A stretch of DNA of 64,000 nt from Floccularia luteovirens (taxonomy: Eukaryota; Basidiomycota; Agaricomycetes; Agaricales; Squamanitaceae), in contig VSJF01000004.1 in the NCBI GenBank assembly GCA_009739215.1, forward strand, positions 2,170,001-2,234,000. Direction: 5' to 3'. A program made the position numbers and the translations under genes. Shown here one piece after another: positions 35,401-47,850 of this stretch. The first letter of the stretch is position 1; the number at the start of each line of letters is the position of its first letter. The notes beneath the pieces are model-generated. The model saw only the letters and a program-made list of their open reading frames with translations, did not search any database and was not told the origin of the DNA.

Positions 35401-35790
35401 CTTACACGGGAACAAAAGGCAGTATTGTCACGGACATTGGAAGGCTTTATCGCCTGTCTAGCACCTTCAGCTACTGATGCGAACCCCAACCCACATGCAC
35501 GCACCGTCATTGCTGAAGGCGCTTGGGAAAATCGTGCGAGCTGGGGCCGTAATGAATGGAATGCCTGGGAGACTTGGGGTTGGTATAAACAATTCTGTAG
35601 AGCGGTGAGTTTTTATGATTATCTCTTGAAGATACATTTATTGATGTTTTTCTATCAGTATCCGCCTTACCTTAAGGCTTACTTGAATACTCTTCAAACA
35701 GTATCCTTTGCTAGGTTCGAAGGATCAGATGACCCTGCTGCCCTGTTGATACAGAAAATCTGGAATGTTGCGACAGGTCAAGAAGCATAA
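32461..35790 (+). CDS. CBC1: Nuclear cap-binding complex large subunit (CBP80)
   Basis: Twelve exons join in frame: 32461-32512, 32568-32650, 32707-32798, 32854-33031, 33085-33240, 33289-33444, 33500-33757, 33817-34035, 34105-34588, 34642-35283, 35339-35604, 35659-35790. The front is basic (MSHERRSGGHRRHRDRG). The three MIF4G-type helical domains follow, with conserved pieces VTEQPYKIPYYAALL, FFAHLTMAKLISPESM, FAEWFAVHMSNFGFQWVWNEW, SYHDRIMKTLP and QSLLHIGSRSFSHLLNAIERYL. CBP80 with CBP20 holds the 5' cap of new RNA in the nucleus and passes it to export, splicing and decay factors. One intron uses a GTTCGT donor (33445). ARS2, its usual partner, lies two genes downstream. Confidence 0.9.
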
Positions 35791-36018
35791 GCAATGTACT
35801 TGCAACTTTTTTCCTTTCCATTTCTATGTGCATAAATTCGATTAACTTTGTTTACGCGTGCTTTCAAGTCCGATAACCAGAATGCAATGAACTTATTTAT
35901 TAATTAGTGTTAGTAAAATCTCGGGTATTGCTGACCTCATTGTTTGTATCTGATTATCAATGGCGTCTAGTACTTAACAAGATAAATATAATATTTTTCC
36001 TTTTTTCATAGATCTGCA

Positions 36019-36914
36019 ATGCCCGAGCAGCCTTCTGATGTTGAAACTAACAGTCATCATGAGAGCGATTCCGAAGGCAGACAACCAACTCCGTCAGAAG
36101 GTCCGGGTGCCGACGATTTGACGAATCCAAACGAAAAAATTGTCAAACCGTTGACTGCTGAAGCGCTTGCTGCTTTTAATGCCGCTCAAGACCTTGCTGG
36201 CGTGATTTATATATCTCGAATACCTCCCGGAATGCGACCAAGTAAAGTACGACACCTGATGAGCGCATACGGCGACATAGGTAGGGTGTATCTGCAACAG
36301 GAAGGTATGCTATCTAACTCTTTTTTCCAACTAAGACTCAAAAATCAAGTTGGTAGATCCTAAAAGGGCGTATCTCAGACGGAAATTCACAAGCACAAAG
36401 AAGGTGCACTATACCGAAGGTTGGGTGGAATTCAAAGATAAGAAGATTGCCCGAAGCGTCGCTGAGATGCTAAATGCCCAACCTATTGGTGGAAAGAAGG
36501 GGTCTCGCTGGAGAGATGATATCTGGACCATGAAATATCTGCCAAAGTTCAAATGGAATATGTTGACTGAGCAAATTTGTGAGTTTTATTTCGATCCTTC
36601 CCATGCAGTATTTTAGCTCATTATTTTCTCAAGCGCATGAAGCTGCAGTGCACCAAGCAAAATTGCGTGTTGAGCTGTCCCAGTCCAGATCAGAGCAACA
36701 GGAATATCTCAGGAATGTTGAACTAGCTCGAGTGTTGGATAAACGTGCAGCTAGAAAGAGAGAGAAAGGCGAAGAGCTGCAACCTGCCAAAACTGAGAAC
36801 GTAAAGAAAAGGAAGATACAAGATGATACGTCGAATTCAATGAAGAAAAGTAAACGGATTGTGACTAATAAACCTACAGAGTCTTTATCTGCTGTACTGG
36901 ATAACATATTCTAA
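36019..36914 (+). CDS. ESF2: ESF2/ABT1-type pre-rRNA processing protein
   Basis: Three exons, 36019-36304, 36357-36578 and 36634-36914, encode 262 aa. After an acidic, disordered front comes an RNA-recognition fold: [51 protein letters not shown] and [18 protein letters not shown]. Then the Esf2/ABT1 signature [18 protein letters not shown] and the coiled, basic tail ([23 protein letters not shown]) with a Lys-rich nuclear/nucleolar end. Yeast Esf2 acts in the small-subunit processome during 18S rRNA cleavage and stimulates the Dbp8 helicase. It lies tightly between CBP80 and ARS2, all on plus. Confidence 0.88.
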
Positions 36915-37220
36915 TGTCAATAATAACTTTAAATCTAATTGTATGCGCACGGGCCCAGCTGTAGTTATGCAATAAAAATTCAAGCGGAGCTTGAAAGTGT
37001 TGTTTCTGCTACCTTTCTGGGTTGGTCAAGCTTCATCGCGAACACAGCTGAGCGTGTTGGAAGTTTAGTTGAGCTCATCACAGAAGCCAACGTCCACGCT
37101 GTGTATCGTGATCCAAGAGGTCTGTGCTTCACTATGTTCGACCTCTCTCAGACAGGCTCTGATCAGCCGTTCTTGTTATATGTTCGCTTCTCTTTCTACC
37201 TCAGTTCTTTCTTCTAAAAG
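36915..37220. other. Short intergenic between ESF2 and ARS2
   Basis: 306 bases. A pyrimidine-rich stretch (TTCTCTTTCTACCTC) near 37190 precedes the ARS2 start. Nothing else recognised. Confidence 0.35.
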
Positions 37221-40200
37221 ATGTCTTGGTCTGCGTCTTATCCCCCTCCTCCACGTCGCTCCCGCTCTCGTTCTCCTCCACGCGGATCTTACCCACCAAG
37301 GGCACCACACCCTGACCCTGCCTACCCAGACCCATACCGGGCAGATTGGGATGCTTATGACAGGGACAGGGCATGGTATGAACGAGAAAGAATGGGTTTT
37401 GATCATAGTAGGCGAGGACGAAGCAGAAGTCCACCTCCAGACGAAGGTGGGTCATTTGTGGATATGACAAGTTTTTCCAATGGGCTCATTTTCATTTAGC
37501 CGGTAGGAAACGTCGGAGGTCTCCATCGCCTTACGACAGGGATAGGTACGATCCACGGCCTCGGTACAACGATGACTACGGTTTGGTTTCTTTATTATCC
37601 CACCTCTTATGTGTTTTTAAAATTTCAGAACAGATGCTCATTCTCGTGCCTATGGTTATACGTCGCCTCGACGAGGTCATCCTGCACCTTACCCCCAGTC
37701 ACGAAGAGCACCTCCCGACCCCCACACGTTCGATTATCCCGCCTCATTAAAACAATACGCCGAGTGGTTTCGTTATTATTACCCACAGCAAGCAGCTGAA
37801 GAAGATAACGCGGACAAAGCTGCTGAGCAAGAAGCAGGCGACGGTACAAAACCTCGTAATGGCATCAAAAGCAAATGGGAGAAGTATAAAAAAGATTTTG
37901 CTGCTACACAGGTCAGAAACTCTCTCTTTTGCCTCAAATACCTATTTCTTCCCGAGAAACTTCATACGTTTTTCAATGTGATGACTGAAACTATCGTTTT
38001 TACGTGTATTTTAGCTTCAAACAATGTTTGAACATCACAGGAAATCACCATGGTTTGCGGAAAAATATGACCCTGCTCCCGAGTTTGAAAACTTGCGCAT
38101 AAGGGTTAGAAAAGAGGGCTGGAAAGGCCGGCTTGAGACTTTTCTTCATGATCTTGAGTCCGGAAAGTTTGATCTGGATCTGAACGAGCCGGAAGTTGAA
38201 CCATTAACACCTGTGAAGGAAACTTCCACGAACGCTGAATCCACAGAAACGAACGGAAATGCTCCAGCTGCAACAGCTGAAGATGTTAAGCCTGGAGGCG
38301 ACGATGACATGCAATTTAATATTGATGTTGACGAAGACGCTGGTGATAATGACGCCAATCGGGCTGACATGAATGGCAGGACGGCCTTCGACAATCGGCG
38401 AAACAATCGCGGGGAAGAAATATCCGCACCCCCCGAAGGTAATCAAGTGATGATACGGACAATTCCTCCTGACATTGGAAGGGTTAAACTGGAAGAGGTA
38501 CGATTTCTATTTTTTGCTTCTATATACTTAATTCATCACAATGCAACCAGGCATGTTCTATCATTCCGGGCTTCATGTATCTCGCTTTAGGCGATCCATT
38601 ACAGAGGCGAAATTACTACCGTGCTGGTTGGCTACGATTCCGAGACGACGCAGATATGACCACTGTAATGGCCGAGTTGTCAGAGAAGAAGGTTGGTCAA
38701 CAGTTGCTTTTAATTACAATCTACTAACTGTCGTACGAAGATTGAAGGCTTTAAGCTTCATGTTACTCATAACCTCCGACCGTTTGTCAACAAAATTCGG
38801 TACACACCAGAAGTAGCCAGTAGACCTGAAAGATTGGAAAAAGACCTTATGAACGTTAAGACTCTCGCTTCAATTTTGGAAGAAGAAGCAGCAAAACTGC
38901 GTGCTGCCAATGTCACTACACTACCACAAAATGGTATCAGTAACGGTTCTGAAGGCGATGCTGCTATGGCTCCCCCGGAGTCCGATGACCATGAGGGTTA
39001 TGAATCTAAGGAACGAGGAAGCGAAGCAGTGGAAAGAAGAATCGAAAAGGTTATGGCTGACTTGCGCGATCAGGGTCTTATTGATGTCAACAACGAGAAG
39101 GCATATGACATGAAAAAGGTTGGTTACAGCATGGATTCACCTTTATACGAGATACTAAATTCGTGTTTCAGACTGAGGTTTCTTTGGACATGTATTTGGC
39201 TTACCTTCGTGCCGCTTTCCACACATGTTACTATTGTTCTGTTGTGACCGATCATCTTGAGGAACTGCAGCGTAAATGTTTAAAACACGCCAGGAAGCCA
39301 CTTACCAAAACACTTGTTCATGAGTTGAAGTCAGCTGATGGGGAAAGGGTTGAAAAGGAGAAAAAAATAGCGGAAGATGATACGGAAAAGATTGAGGTTG
39401 ATAAAGAGAAGGATAAAGATGCTAAGAAAGATAGTCAAGGGAAGAATCCTAGTGAGGGTAAAGAATGGAAGCGCACTGGTACATATCATTCTCCGAAATC
39501 ACGATTTAGATATTCATGCCTCGTTTTTTTATAGATGAGAGATGGTTGGAATGGCTGGATAGCAAAATAGCGCTACTCATCAATCGTGATGGCGTAGACC
39601 CACGCGACTATGGCGGAAAGAGTTATGAAGAGTATGTCTGCTTTTTATAATGGGATTGATTGATTGATCAACAATGTTTATCTTGATAGGGAATTAACTA
39701 AAGCTGTGGAGCCACACATGAAACAAGAAGACGAGGGTAAATTCAGATGCAAGACTTGTCAGAAGCTTTTCAAAGCAGTGTCTTTTGTGGAGAAACATAT
39801 CGCGAATAAGCACCCTGAGCTGGTTAAACATCTTGATGAGGTATGGCTTAGCTACTCTCGGGAAACAATTCAATAACCCTGTTGGGATTAACAGATTCCG
39901 TACTTCAATAACTTTGCACTAGACCCTCATCGTATTCAACCCTTTGCACACCCACCCCAGACTATCATTGGAAATAGTAGCCAAGCGCCTCCCCCCCAAG
40001 CTTACGGTATACAGGGTCCGACATTTCATGGAGGAGAATATGGGCGCCCAGGACCTCCTTATGCTGGTGCACCGTATCCTCCAGGTGCTTATCCTCCGCA
40101 CTATCACAATGGGTACTGGGAAGGGTATCCTTATGCAGGAGGGGTATATGGACCCCCAGGTGCATACCCTATGCCACCTGTACCGCCAAGACGAGACGAG

Positions 40201-40494
40201 TTCTTGACTGCAAGGAGATTGAGTGACAGGATTAGTGGGTTTGCACCCGAAAGTTCAGTAATTCCGGCAGCAGCCGGGCTACCACCTAAACCTACGCCCG
40301 CAGCATTAGATTCGGCTCTTGTGAGCGGGAACGGGAATGGGCGGAGAATTAGGAATGGGGGTGGACAAAATAATGGGCCACCACCGCCACCGCCCCCTGA
40401 CGCTAAGGAGGACCCCAGGGCGAGTGCGGGAAGGAGAGTAAGTTATCATGACATGGATCTGGTAGCCGAGGGAGATGTAGAGTTATTTTATTAA
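37221..40494 (+). CDS. ARS2: ARS2/SERRATE RNA effector protein
   Basis: Ten exons join in frame to 913 aa: 37221-37446, 37500-37580, 37634-37911, 38015-38497, 38551-38691, 38741-39118, 39172-39478, 39535-39631, 39690-39840, 39895-40494. The front is rich in RS and RD repeats. Conserved core pieces follow: FEHHRKSPWFAEKYDP, RKEGWKGRLETF, ACSIIPGFMYLALGDP, RAGWLRFRD, AAFHTCYYCSVV (the FNTCYYC-type motif) and DERWLEWLDSKI. A C2H2 zinc finger comes next (FRCKTCQKLFKAVSFVEKHIANKH), then IPYFNNFALDP and a Pro/Gly/Tyr-rich tail. ARS2 binds the cap-binding complex and sends capped RNAs to processing, export or decay. The nearby CBP80 gene fits this role. Confidence 0.9.
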
Positions 40495-40648
40495 AGAATG
40501 AAGTACATATTGATATGATAATAATTGAGACTTGAGAAGTTATAACAAAAGTGGTATTTGTTCTCGTTTGAATTTTCAGGCGTCGGGTTCCACATTGCTG
40601 CTTTGTACACTCGACCCTTTGCTCAGCTCCGCCCGCATTTGCGTTCAT

Positions 40649-40702
40649 CTACTCCCTCTCTTTTCCCCTTTCTTTCTCTCTCTCACTCTCTGCCATCTCT
40701 CA
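40649..40702 (+). promoter_or_regulatory. CT-rich core promoter/leader of SSK1
   Basis: An almost pure pyrimidine tract on plus runs to within a few bases of the ATG at 40707. Such CT tracts often mark the transcription start of strongly used fungal promoters. No TATA box is evident. Confidence 0.5.
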
Positions 40703-40706
40703 CAAT

Positions 40707-43700
40707 ATGAACGGCCCAAAACTACCTGCTGTCCGATTACCAGCTGTCAGTGGCCAAGATCCTATTGTTCAGGATGCTGTTGTTTTGGATTCAGATTCCC
40801 CGAATGGTCTCATCTTCTCTTTCGTCTCAGAACCCCGTCCAAACACATCAACGTCAAGTTTAGACCATCAGTTTGCTGACGAGCACGGGTCGCAGAATAG
40901 TTTTAGTGAGGGGTTAGCCGAGGCTTATATGACTGGAGATGCTACAGATTCTCCAATGGAGGATGTGAATCCCGAGGGGGACGTCCTCGAGCGCAGTATT
41001 CCATTTTCTAGGATACTTTCCATGCCCCTGCCTTCACAGCTTACGCAGCTTCAGAACCCTCACAGGTCAGGATCGCAGAATATGCTTTCTGCTGTTTCTA
41101 ATGTGCCCCATAACGACACCGGTGAACCATCTCAATACCGTGAACTGTCCGTGGAACTTGCGGATTCCATACAGCTGATTATTCAAACAATGCTTCAAAT
41201 CTCCCCTCCACAGGTCTTGGATGCAGCCAAAGAACAATTCTCTGCTTGTTCTCTCTCCATTCCTACACCATCTATGTCTGCCTTGTTCACGGCTATGAAG
41301 AACCTGAATTACATCTCAGCCAATATGGAAGCTTTCTGCCTCGAAACTCCAAGACTTAAACAGCCTGGATATATTCCAGAACTATCTCCTGCCCCTGCAA
41401 TACCCAATGACTTCGATATAGGAGAAATGCTCCAGAGCGTCGGTGATGCTTTAAGTGGTGCTGCGGCCCAGGCAGGCGTGGATCTGGTTATTTATCATGG
41501 TGATGTTGGGTTGAAGCACTTTATAGTCTCTGGTGATGAGAGCGGCATGTCTTATGTCATTTCACATGTGAGTTGGTGCTACACTTTGCATTGGGTTTTT
41601 TCAAATATTAAATCATCTGGAAGATTGTCCGCCAAGTATTGAATACTGCAGAGTCGGGCGACTCTATCGAACTGGGGCTTTTGATTTCCCCTCTTAGTCC
41701 TTTCCCCCCACATTTTCCCCTAAGTACACCACTTGATCCTAATGATGCGGCAGAAGCTACATTACCGTCATCGCCAATGGAGCTGGATAATCCTCTACAA
41801 TGTACTATCAGGATTTCACATAAATACCGAACCCCTGAAACACCACGCTCAGAAAGTCTCTCAAACGGAATTGAAGGCGAAAGAAGGCCCAGGCCTTTGT
41901 TTTCAACACTACTTCTGCGTCGCCTTCTTCGTCAAGTAGGAGCTACTCTGACACCAGACCTACCCCCGCCTGAAGCGTTTACAAATGGACGTACTTGCGA
42001 TCTCAACTTCTCTCTTAGGAGGGGAACTTCTCCATCTGGTGATACTTCAGAGAAAGGGGGCATATCCGAACCAACTCTGAAGACATTGATATCATTCGTT
42101 GAGTCATTAAAAGGACGAAAAGTTACTCTCTACGCAAGCTCAAAAGGTTCATTTGCCCAACACCTTACCAGTTATCTTACTGCATGGGGCATGGATATCA
42201 CCCATATTTCTCCGGACGGCAATACCGATGGCATCCCAGACCCACCTCCTAAACGTGCTCCCAACGGAGATCTGGTTTCTGGTTTCCCTGAACTTTCTAT
42301 GCATGGGTTGGCCACAATGACTTCCTTGTCTGGTACACAAATAGACGAAATTCGGCAACAGCCGCAAGTTGGACCCCAAGATCTTTCTTTCATTGTCATA
42401 GATGACGACGTTGATGTTCTTAGAGAACGTCTGGAAATATTACGTGAAGAACAGCAACCGCAACCAATGAACTTGAATATACGCAAGCGTCCATCCCTGG
42501 CTGCCCATCACCGACCGCGCTCATCACCCCAAATTGCCCGGTTATTAGGCCAGACTTCTTTTTTACGACCGGCGCCTGTTGTGATCATGCATTTCACTAG
42601 TTTATCCAACTACAAAATGATTCGAGACGTTTTCCAGTCCATGATTATTTCCTACGCAGCATCTTCCACCTCATTACCGGAGGTTATGATCATTCCAAAA
42701 CCTGCGGGTCCACGGCGCTTTCTGACAGCGCTACATACTGCAGTCACAAAACCTATGGTCGACCCGTTCTTTACTCCCATTGCGACATCTCCGACTAGTC
42801 CAGGATTACAGAACCACGGATCGTTCTTCCATCCAATGAGTGAGCAAGCCGGACCATCTGGATCCCAAAACCAGCCTACACCCAATAAATCTAACCGTCC
42901 TCTGGGGACACGTTCTAATTCTGATCGTTCAACAAAATCAGGCAAGGATCTAATGGAAGTTTCACTTCCACCGGTATCACCGCTAAGGCCTGAAGGTGTT
43001 GAATACTTCTCGGAAGCGGCTGTCAAATTGGGTTCATCTCCGTCAACTGGGCTTGTTATACAAAGTCCAGATGGTCAACCTGCTGGCATTTTCTTTCACC
43101 CGCGTGGTAAGACCTCCCGTAATCCCTCTAGCCAATCAATGGAAAGAGACAAGGGTCAATTTTATCTCACTTCAACTAAGCGAGGCACGCCTTCCCGGTT
43201 ACCTTCAGCATCCAAAAGCGAAAATATGTCGTTTTCTATATTGCATGAAACAGCTGTTTCTACGCAAATACCACCAACTCTAGTTGGAGCTAAGGCACAA
43301 AATGCACCTGAACCGTCACCTACGATCTTGACGTCACCTAATACTTTGCGCGGAAAAACAGCATCATCGCCCCCACGCCCGGAGGAAATTCCGACCCAAC
43401 CGAAATTAAGCCCTGTCCTTGCAAGAAAAATATCAATAACACCAAGTTCACCTGAAGAGGTAACCCCTTCGCGGAGATCTCTAGGAAAACGGCTAGCATA
43501 CGAAAGTACAAGTGCTTCTTCATCTTCAATACCCAATAACAAGAAAGTTTTGAGTGCGTCGGATGGCAATATCGTTCCACCTATTAGCGTGTTGATTGTG
43601 GAAGGTATGTAAATTTCATCTGTTTTATTGCTGTTGTTCGGATGCTAATATTTAAATAGATAATCCTATTAATCAAACTATCTTGTTAACATTTATGAAA

Positions 43701-44959
43701 AAGAAGAAAATCAAATACGATGTCGCGAATAATGGACAAGAGGCAGTGGAGAAGTGGAAGACCGGAGAATTCCATCTGATCCTAGTGAGCGCTTATTTTT
43801 GAAAATATGATCAAACAAATTAAACCCAACACTACCTTACTTTTAGATGGATATTCAAATGCCAGTCATGGATGGTATACAAGCAACCAAAGAGATTCGG
43901 CGACTGGAAAAACTGAATGCGAAAGCTGGATATCCACCTTTCACACCATCTGACGAAAACCGTACACCACCACTTCATACACCATCTGATTCGTGTAATA
44001 GCACAGAGACACGATCGGTCTCGTCTCCGTATCGTTCTTCTGTGATCATTGTTGCCCTCACTGCATCTTCATTACAAAGTGATCGAGTGGCCGCGCTCGC
44101 TGCTGGTTGTAATGATTTTTTGACCAAACCAGTGACACTGGATTGGTTGAATAATAAGATCATTGAATGGGGTTCAATCAAAGCTTTACAGATGTGGGCC
44201 GACGTTCGTCCGGATGCAGTGAAGACCATGACAACAGGTCAAGCTGCACAAGCACGTTCAGTTGCACAACGATTACACGTACCGAAAGAACGTGGGGCAT
44301 CGACACCAGGTAGACGTTCCTTGACAAAAGCAAATCTGTCTTCGATGCAAAATCAACAATCGTCATCATCGTCAAGTAATCAACAAATCACTTCGCCGGT
44401 TTCTGGAAGTTTTATGATTGGCGGTGGGAACTGGACCAATGATTCCTTATCCGGAACTGCATCATCGTCATCTTTCGCTTGGGATTCGAGGAGGCCTTTG
44501 AAGAATTGTGTTACACCCTCGCCTATGCCTGTTATAAGGACAAACTCATCAGATAGTCCTCCATCTTCTGATGTTGAGCAGTCTTCTACGACAAGACCTT
44601 TCTTCAAACACAACGAGAATTCTGAATGTAAGTGATCGATCCTATTCAACTTATCATAGGAAAACTTTGTCTGATGTTCAAAAATAATGTTTTTTTACCA
44701 CATTTCTAGCTCTCGGTAAGTTTGCTTAATAAATAATTTTTCTCTATTCGAAACTAAATAAATGTTCTGGAATACAGACAGTGACATTCCGTTCAATAAG
44801 CCACTCACGGCATCATCCACACCATTCTCAATTGTCCCATCAGGACATAAAACTCACAATAAATTACCATCACCAGCGGTACGAGAGGCAGAACTTCGAA
44901 AAGCCTTTGAACCATCTTCGACCTCATCATCTTCTAATTCTAACAATACCTCACCATGA
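40707..44959 (+). CDS. SSK1: Ssk1-type response regulator with degenerate histidine-kinase-like front
   Basis: Exons 40707-41567, 41624-43604, 43660-43784, 43847-44627, a possible 6-base exon 44710-44715, and 44778-44959 join in frame to 1311 aa. The receiver domain begins VLIVEDNPINQTILL and holds the acidic pocket (ED), the phospho-acceptor Asp (MDIQMPVMDG, 43847), the ALTAS Thr and the Lys in FLTKPV. The segment after it (EWGSIKALQMWADVRPD) is typical of Ssk1. In yeast, unphosphorylated Ssk1 switches on the Ssk2/22 MAP3Ks of the Hog1 stress pathway. The N-terminal 600 residues look like a worn histidine kinase: a DHp-like helix pair without the His, ATPase-like pieces (FSTLLLRRLLRQVGATL) and a receiver-like piece (SLKGRKVTLYASSKGS). 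Between them and the receiver is a disordered Ser/Pro stretch. Confidence 0.88.
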
Positions 44960-47850
44960 AGCTTTTGGGCAACCCTTCGAATGATAGGATGGCTCACACT
45001 GATGTGTCTAACATATCCTGTCCTTCGCAGGATTGCCGGGTTACTAACAGCTTCGAAATGAGCTTCATCAGAGTTCTTTTTTCTTTTCTTTCTAAATAAC
45101 GAGTTTCTCTTCGCCCCGGCATGCCCCTTTTTTTCTGTTTCATTTTAATATGCTGTTGTCATTTGTCACTATCATTGTCATTGTCATTTTTGTCAATCGT
45201 ATCTTTCTTTTTTTTTGGTTTTTACAGGTTGCCATACTCCTCTGCCCCCCCCCCCCCCTGCGGAGTTTGGGGTTTCTCTCCCCCCCTTTTTCCCTTTTTG
45301 GTATAAAAATGATATTTGGACGGTGGTCATTTTTTTTTGGGTGGTTGCAAACTTGCATAGCATTCTTGGTTTTGGTTTAGTTGCGTTTGGGTTTCAGAAA
45401 CATGTTTTCCCTTTTGTTCTCTCCTCCCCCCCTTTTTTCTTTGTCATACTCTCTATACATGCATATGTTCACACACAATGACAATCGAGATGTATTCTGT
45501 TAGATAGCATTGTACACTTTTGTTGTCTTGTCTCAGCAATAAATGATTATGCTCTTTATGGAACGGGTCCCATGGGGTATGGTTTTGGTTAGACAACGCA
45601 GCTTTCCTTTGTTTTTTTTTGGTACCATACCAAGTCAATGTGAGGACTTATGCATTAATGCGGTCCCGATATGATCCATATCATGGGAGACCCAGGTGGA
45701 AATTAAAATTTAACCTTTCCACACGGTTTGCGCAAATGACTGGTTATGTTTTTTTAATAGACTCCTATTTGTGCTGGCGTGCTGGGGTACTAATCTCCCT
45801 CTCTCTTTGTGTACGATTCTAAGATATGAAACATCTTGGAAGCCGCCCAGTTCAGAGATGTAAAGTCTAATGATGCTTGAACGTCGGGTGGGTCAAAAGG
45901 AATTGTATTGACCTAAACGCCTGCCAAGAGACGGCGTGCCAGCCCTTCCTATTCGGGTAGATCACCTCACCAGAGCGTGCGTGCGTGCGCGTGTAGCCAG
46001 ACCCACGAAAAACCTTAATCCTTTTCATTCAAGATAAGACAGTTCATTACGGCTTACATGTTACATCTCGTTGTTCTTGTACCAAGTCAAGACACCACAC
46101 ACCGTAAAAGTAAATCCTTGGAAAGCCAGGAAAAAAACAGCAGTTCTTGATCGTAAATTGCAATTGTTCCCGGACGGGGAAGATTAATGGAGATGTGGCA
46201 TTTTCAGGGGTTTTATTTTTTTACTTTCAAAATAGGCCAATGTTACCCACCTTTGACGCCCAGTTCGCGTATTAATGAAAAAGCGTGCACAACTTTCGCG
46301 CAATTGTAAACCACACAAGTGATAACAACTAATTTCAAATATGTGCCCCATTCCGCATGTATGATGTTCTTTCGTATTTTGCTAAAGATTCAAAAAATCA
46401 CATAGAACCAACGGCATTTGTGCGAACGATATTGTGTGCGTGGGGTTGAGGGAGAGGGGTGTGTGTGCGTGTGCCATGTGTGAAGAGTTTATCATATTAT
46501 TACATGACATGACAGACAATGCATTGCTGTGAACAAGAAAAGAAACACCGCTCTATCCGGCATCTTCAATATTTTAACAAGCGACAGCGAAGGGGGTGAA
46601 GTGGTGGGAGAAATTTCTTTCCTTTCTATGGAATCTGTACATATGTATGTAATTCACTCGAATAAAAAAGGTTCGGTAAGGGTCCCGAAGTCAGGCTTTT
46701 TATAGGGGGATAAGGCTCAACTATATAGAGACAGGATGTATCATTTCTACAGTAATGTAACTACTGCGGAGATGTGTGACTTACAAATGGCATTAGGAAT
46801 AAGAACGATAGAAGGTCAACTTAGTGAGCGCGATGCAAGATAAAGTGGCGCGGGCCGGGAAACCAAAAAAGATGATTCACACCATGATGGTGTTGCAAGG
46901 TTCGAGGCGGAGGCAGGTAGTTGAGACTACTTATTTAAGGGATCGAATAGGGATAGATTTGCATCACTTGATGAAGGCACCCAGTACTATGACTGAACTC
47001 CTGGTTACCCTCAGGCTGGCCTCAAGGGGGAGAGGGATGAAGACAATCTAAATCTAGAATCCAGAAAAAAATAGAGAGAAGATGCAATGTAAATACGTGT
47101 GGCTTGCTCGTGGCATGTGAACAATGCTTCCACTCACAAGAAACATGTTATCTAACAACTCATTGGATGTGCGTGGAAGTTGTTCTGGACGTGGGGAAGT
47201 TGGGGCTGATTTAAGCTTAGGAGCGCGATAGAAAGGGACGCCCTGATGAATGGAAGGTTCGCGCAGTTGTAAACGATTTACCCCTTGTGGAAACTGACTT
47301 CGCTTGCGAAGAAAAGATTCCAGAAGGAAGTTTATTGTGGAGTTGTAAGCATTTGTAAAAATAAGGACAAGTACAAGGACAAGTTCAATGTATACGCGAT
47401 GTGTCATTTGGATTGGACAATGTAAGCATGTTGTCAAAGTCTATCAGCCGAGTAAATTGATCATGATGCGGCGATGGAAACCATGCGCCGCGTGTGTCAT
47501 GATGATGCAGTGGGTATTGTAGAATGCCGCGCAAAGGAGCGCAAAGATGAAGAGTAGTGTGATTCATGTGTCTGAACGGCGGTGGTTGAGGGGGATTATA
47601 AGGGAGGGGTTTGCTGTTGAGGGTAATAAAGTAGCAGACGCGAGATCACAGATTGGCTGTGAACACGTGGTCAAAAGACCCCAGGGAGTGCTAGTATCTG
47701 GTATCTGGGGTCCACAAGTTGTAGGATTTCAGCTCCGCGATATCTCTTTGACCTGCTCAAAACGTGAACTTCCTCATTTCTGTCTTCCTCTCCTCCGTTC
47801 ATCATCCTGCTCTCCATCCTCAATCTTATTCCTCGGCGTCGTGCTCACCA
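44960..47850. other. Gene-free 2.9 kb between SSK1 and the JmjC gene
   Basis: The first kilobase is T-rich with long T runs and a run of 14 Cs, and looks like SSK1 3' sequence. Near 45976 there is a short GTGC/GCGT repeat. The rest has only short open frames (for example 46833-47051 plus and 47437-47054 minus) with no recognisable motif or splice logic. A long upstream region for the JmjC gene is likely. A B-box-like GGTTCGAGGC at 46908 has no matching A box, so I do not call a tRNA. Confidence 0.4.
45245..45258 (+). repeat. Run of 14 cytosines
   Basis: A pure C run flanked by TCTG and TGCGG in the SSK1 3' region, with further C and T runs just downstream. The exact length is prone to sequencing error. 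Confidence 0.9.

Noticed and set aside
45121..45481. Phe/Pro-rich open frames in three registers.
   Set aside because: They come from T and C runs in the SSK1 3' region and have no splice logic or start context.
46908..46918. GGTTCGAGGC, a tRNA B-box-like motif.
   Set aside because: No A box at the right distance and no cloverleaf stems around it.
47054..47437. Minus-strand frame of 127 codons with a hydrophobic front.
   Set aside because: No ATG with a plausible signal peptide, no recognisable domain and no supported exon partners; left as unexplained.
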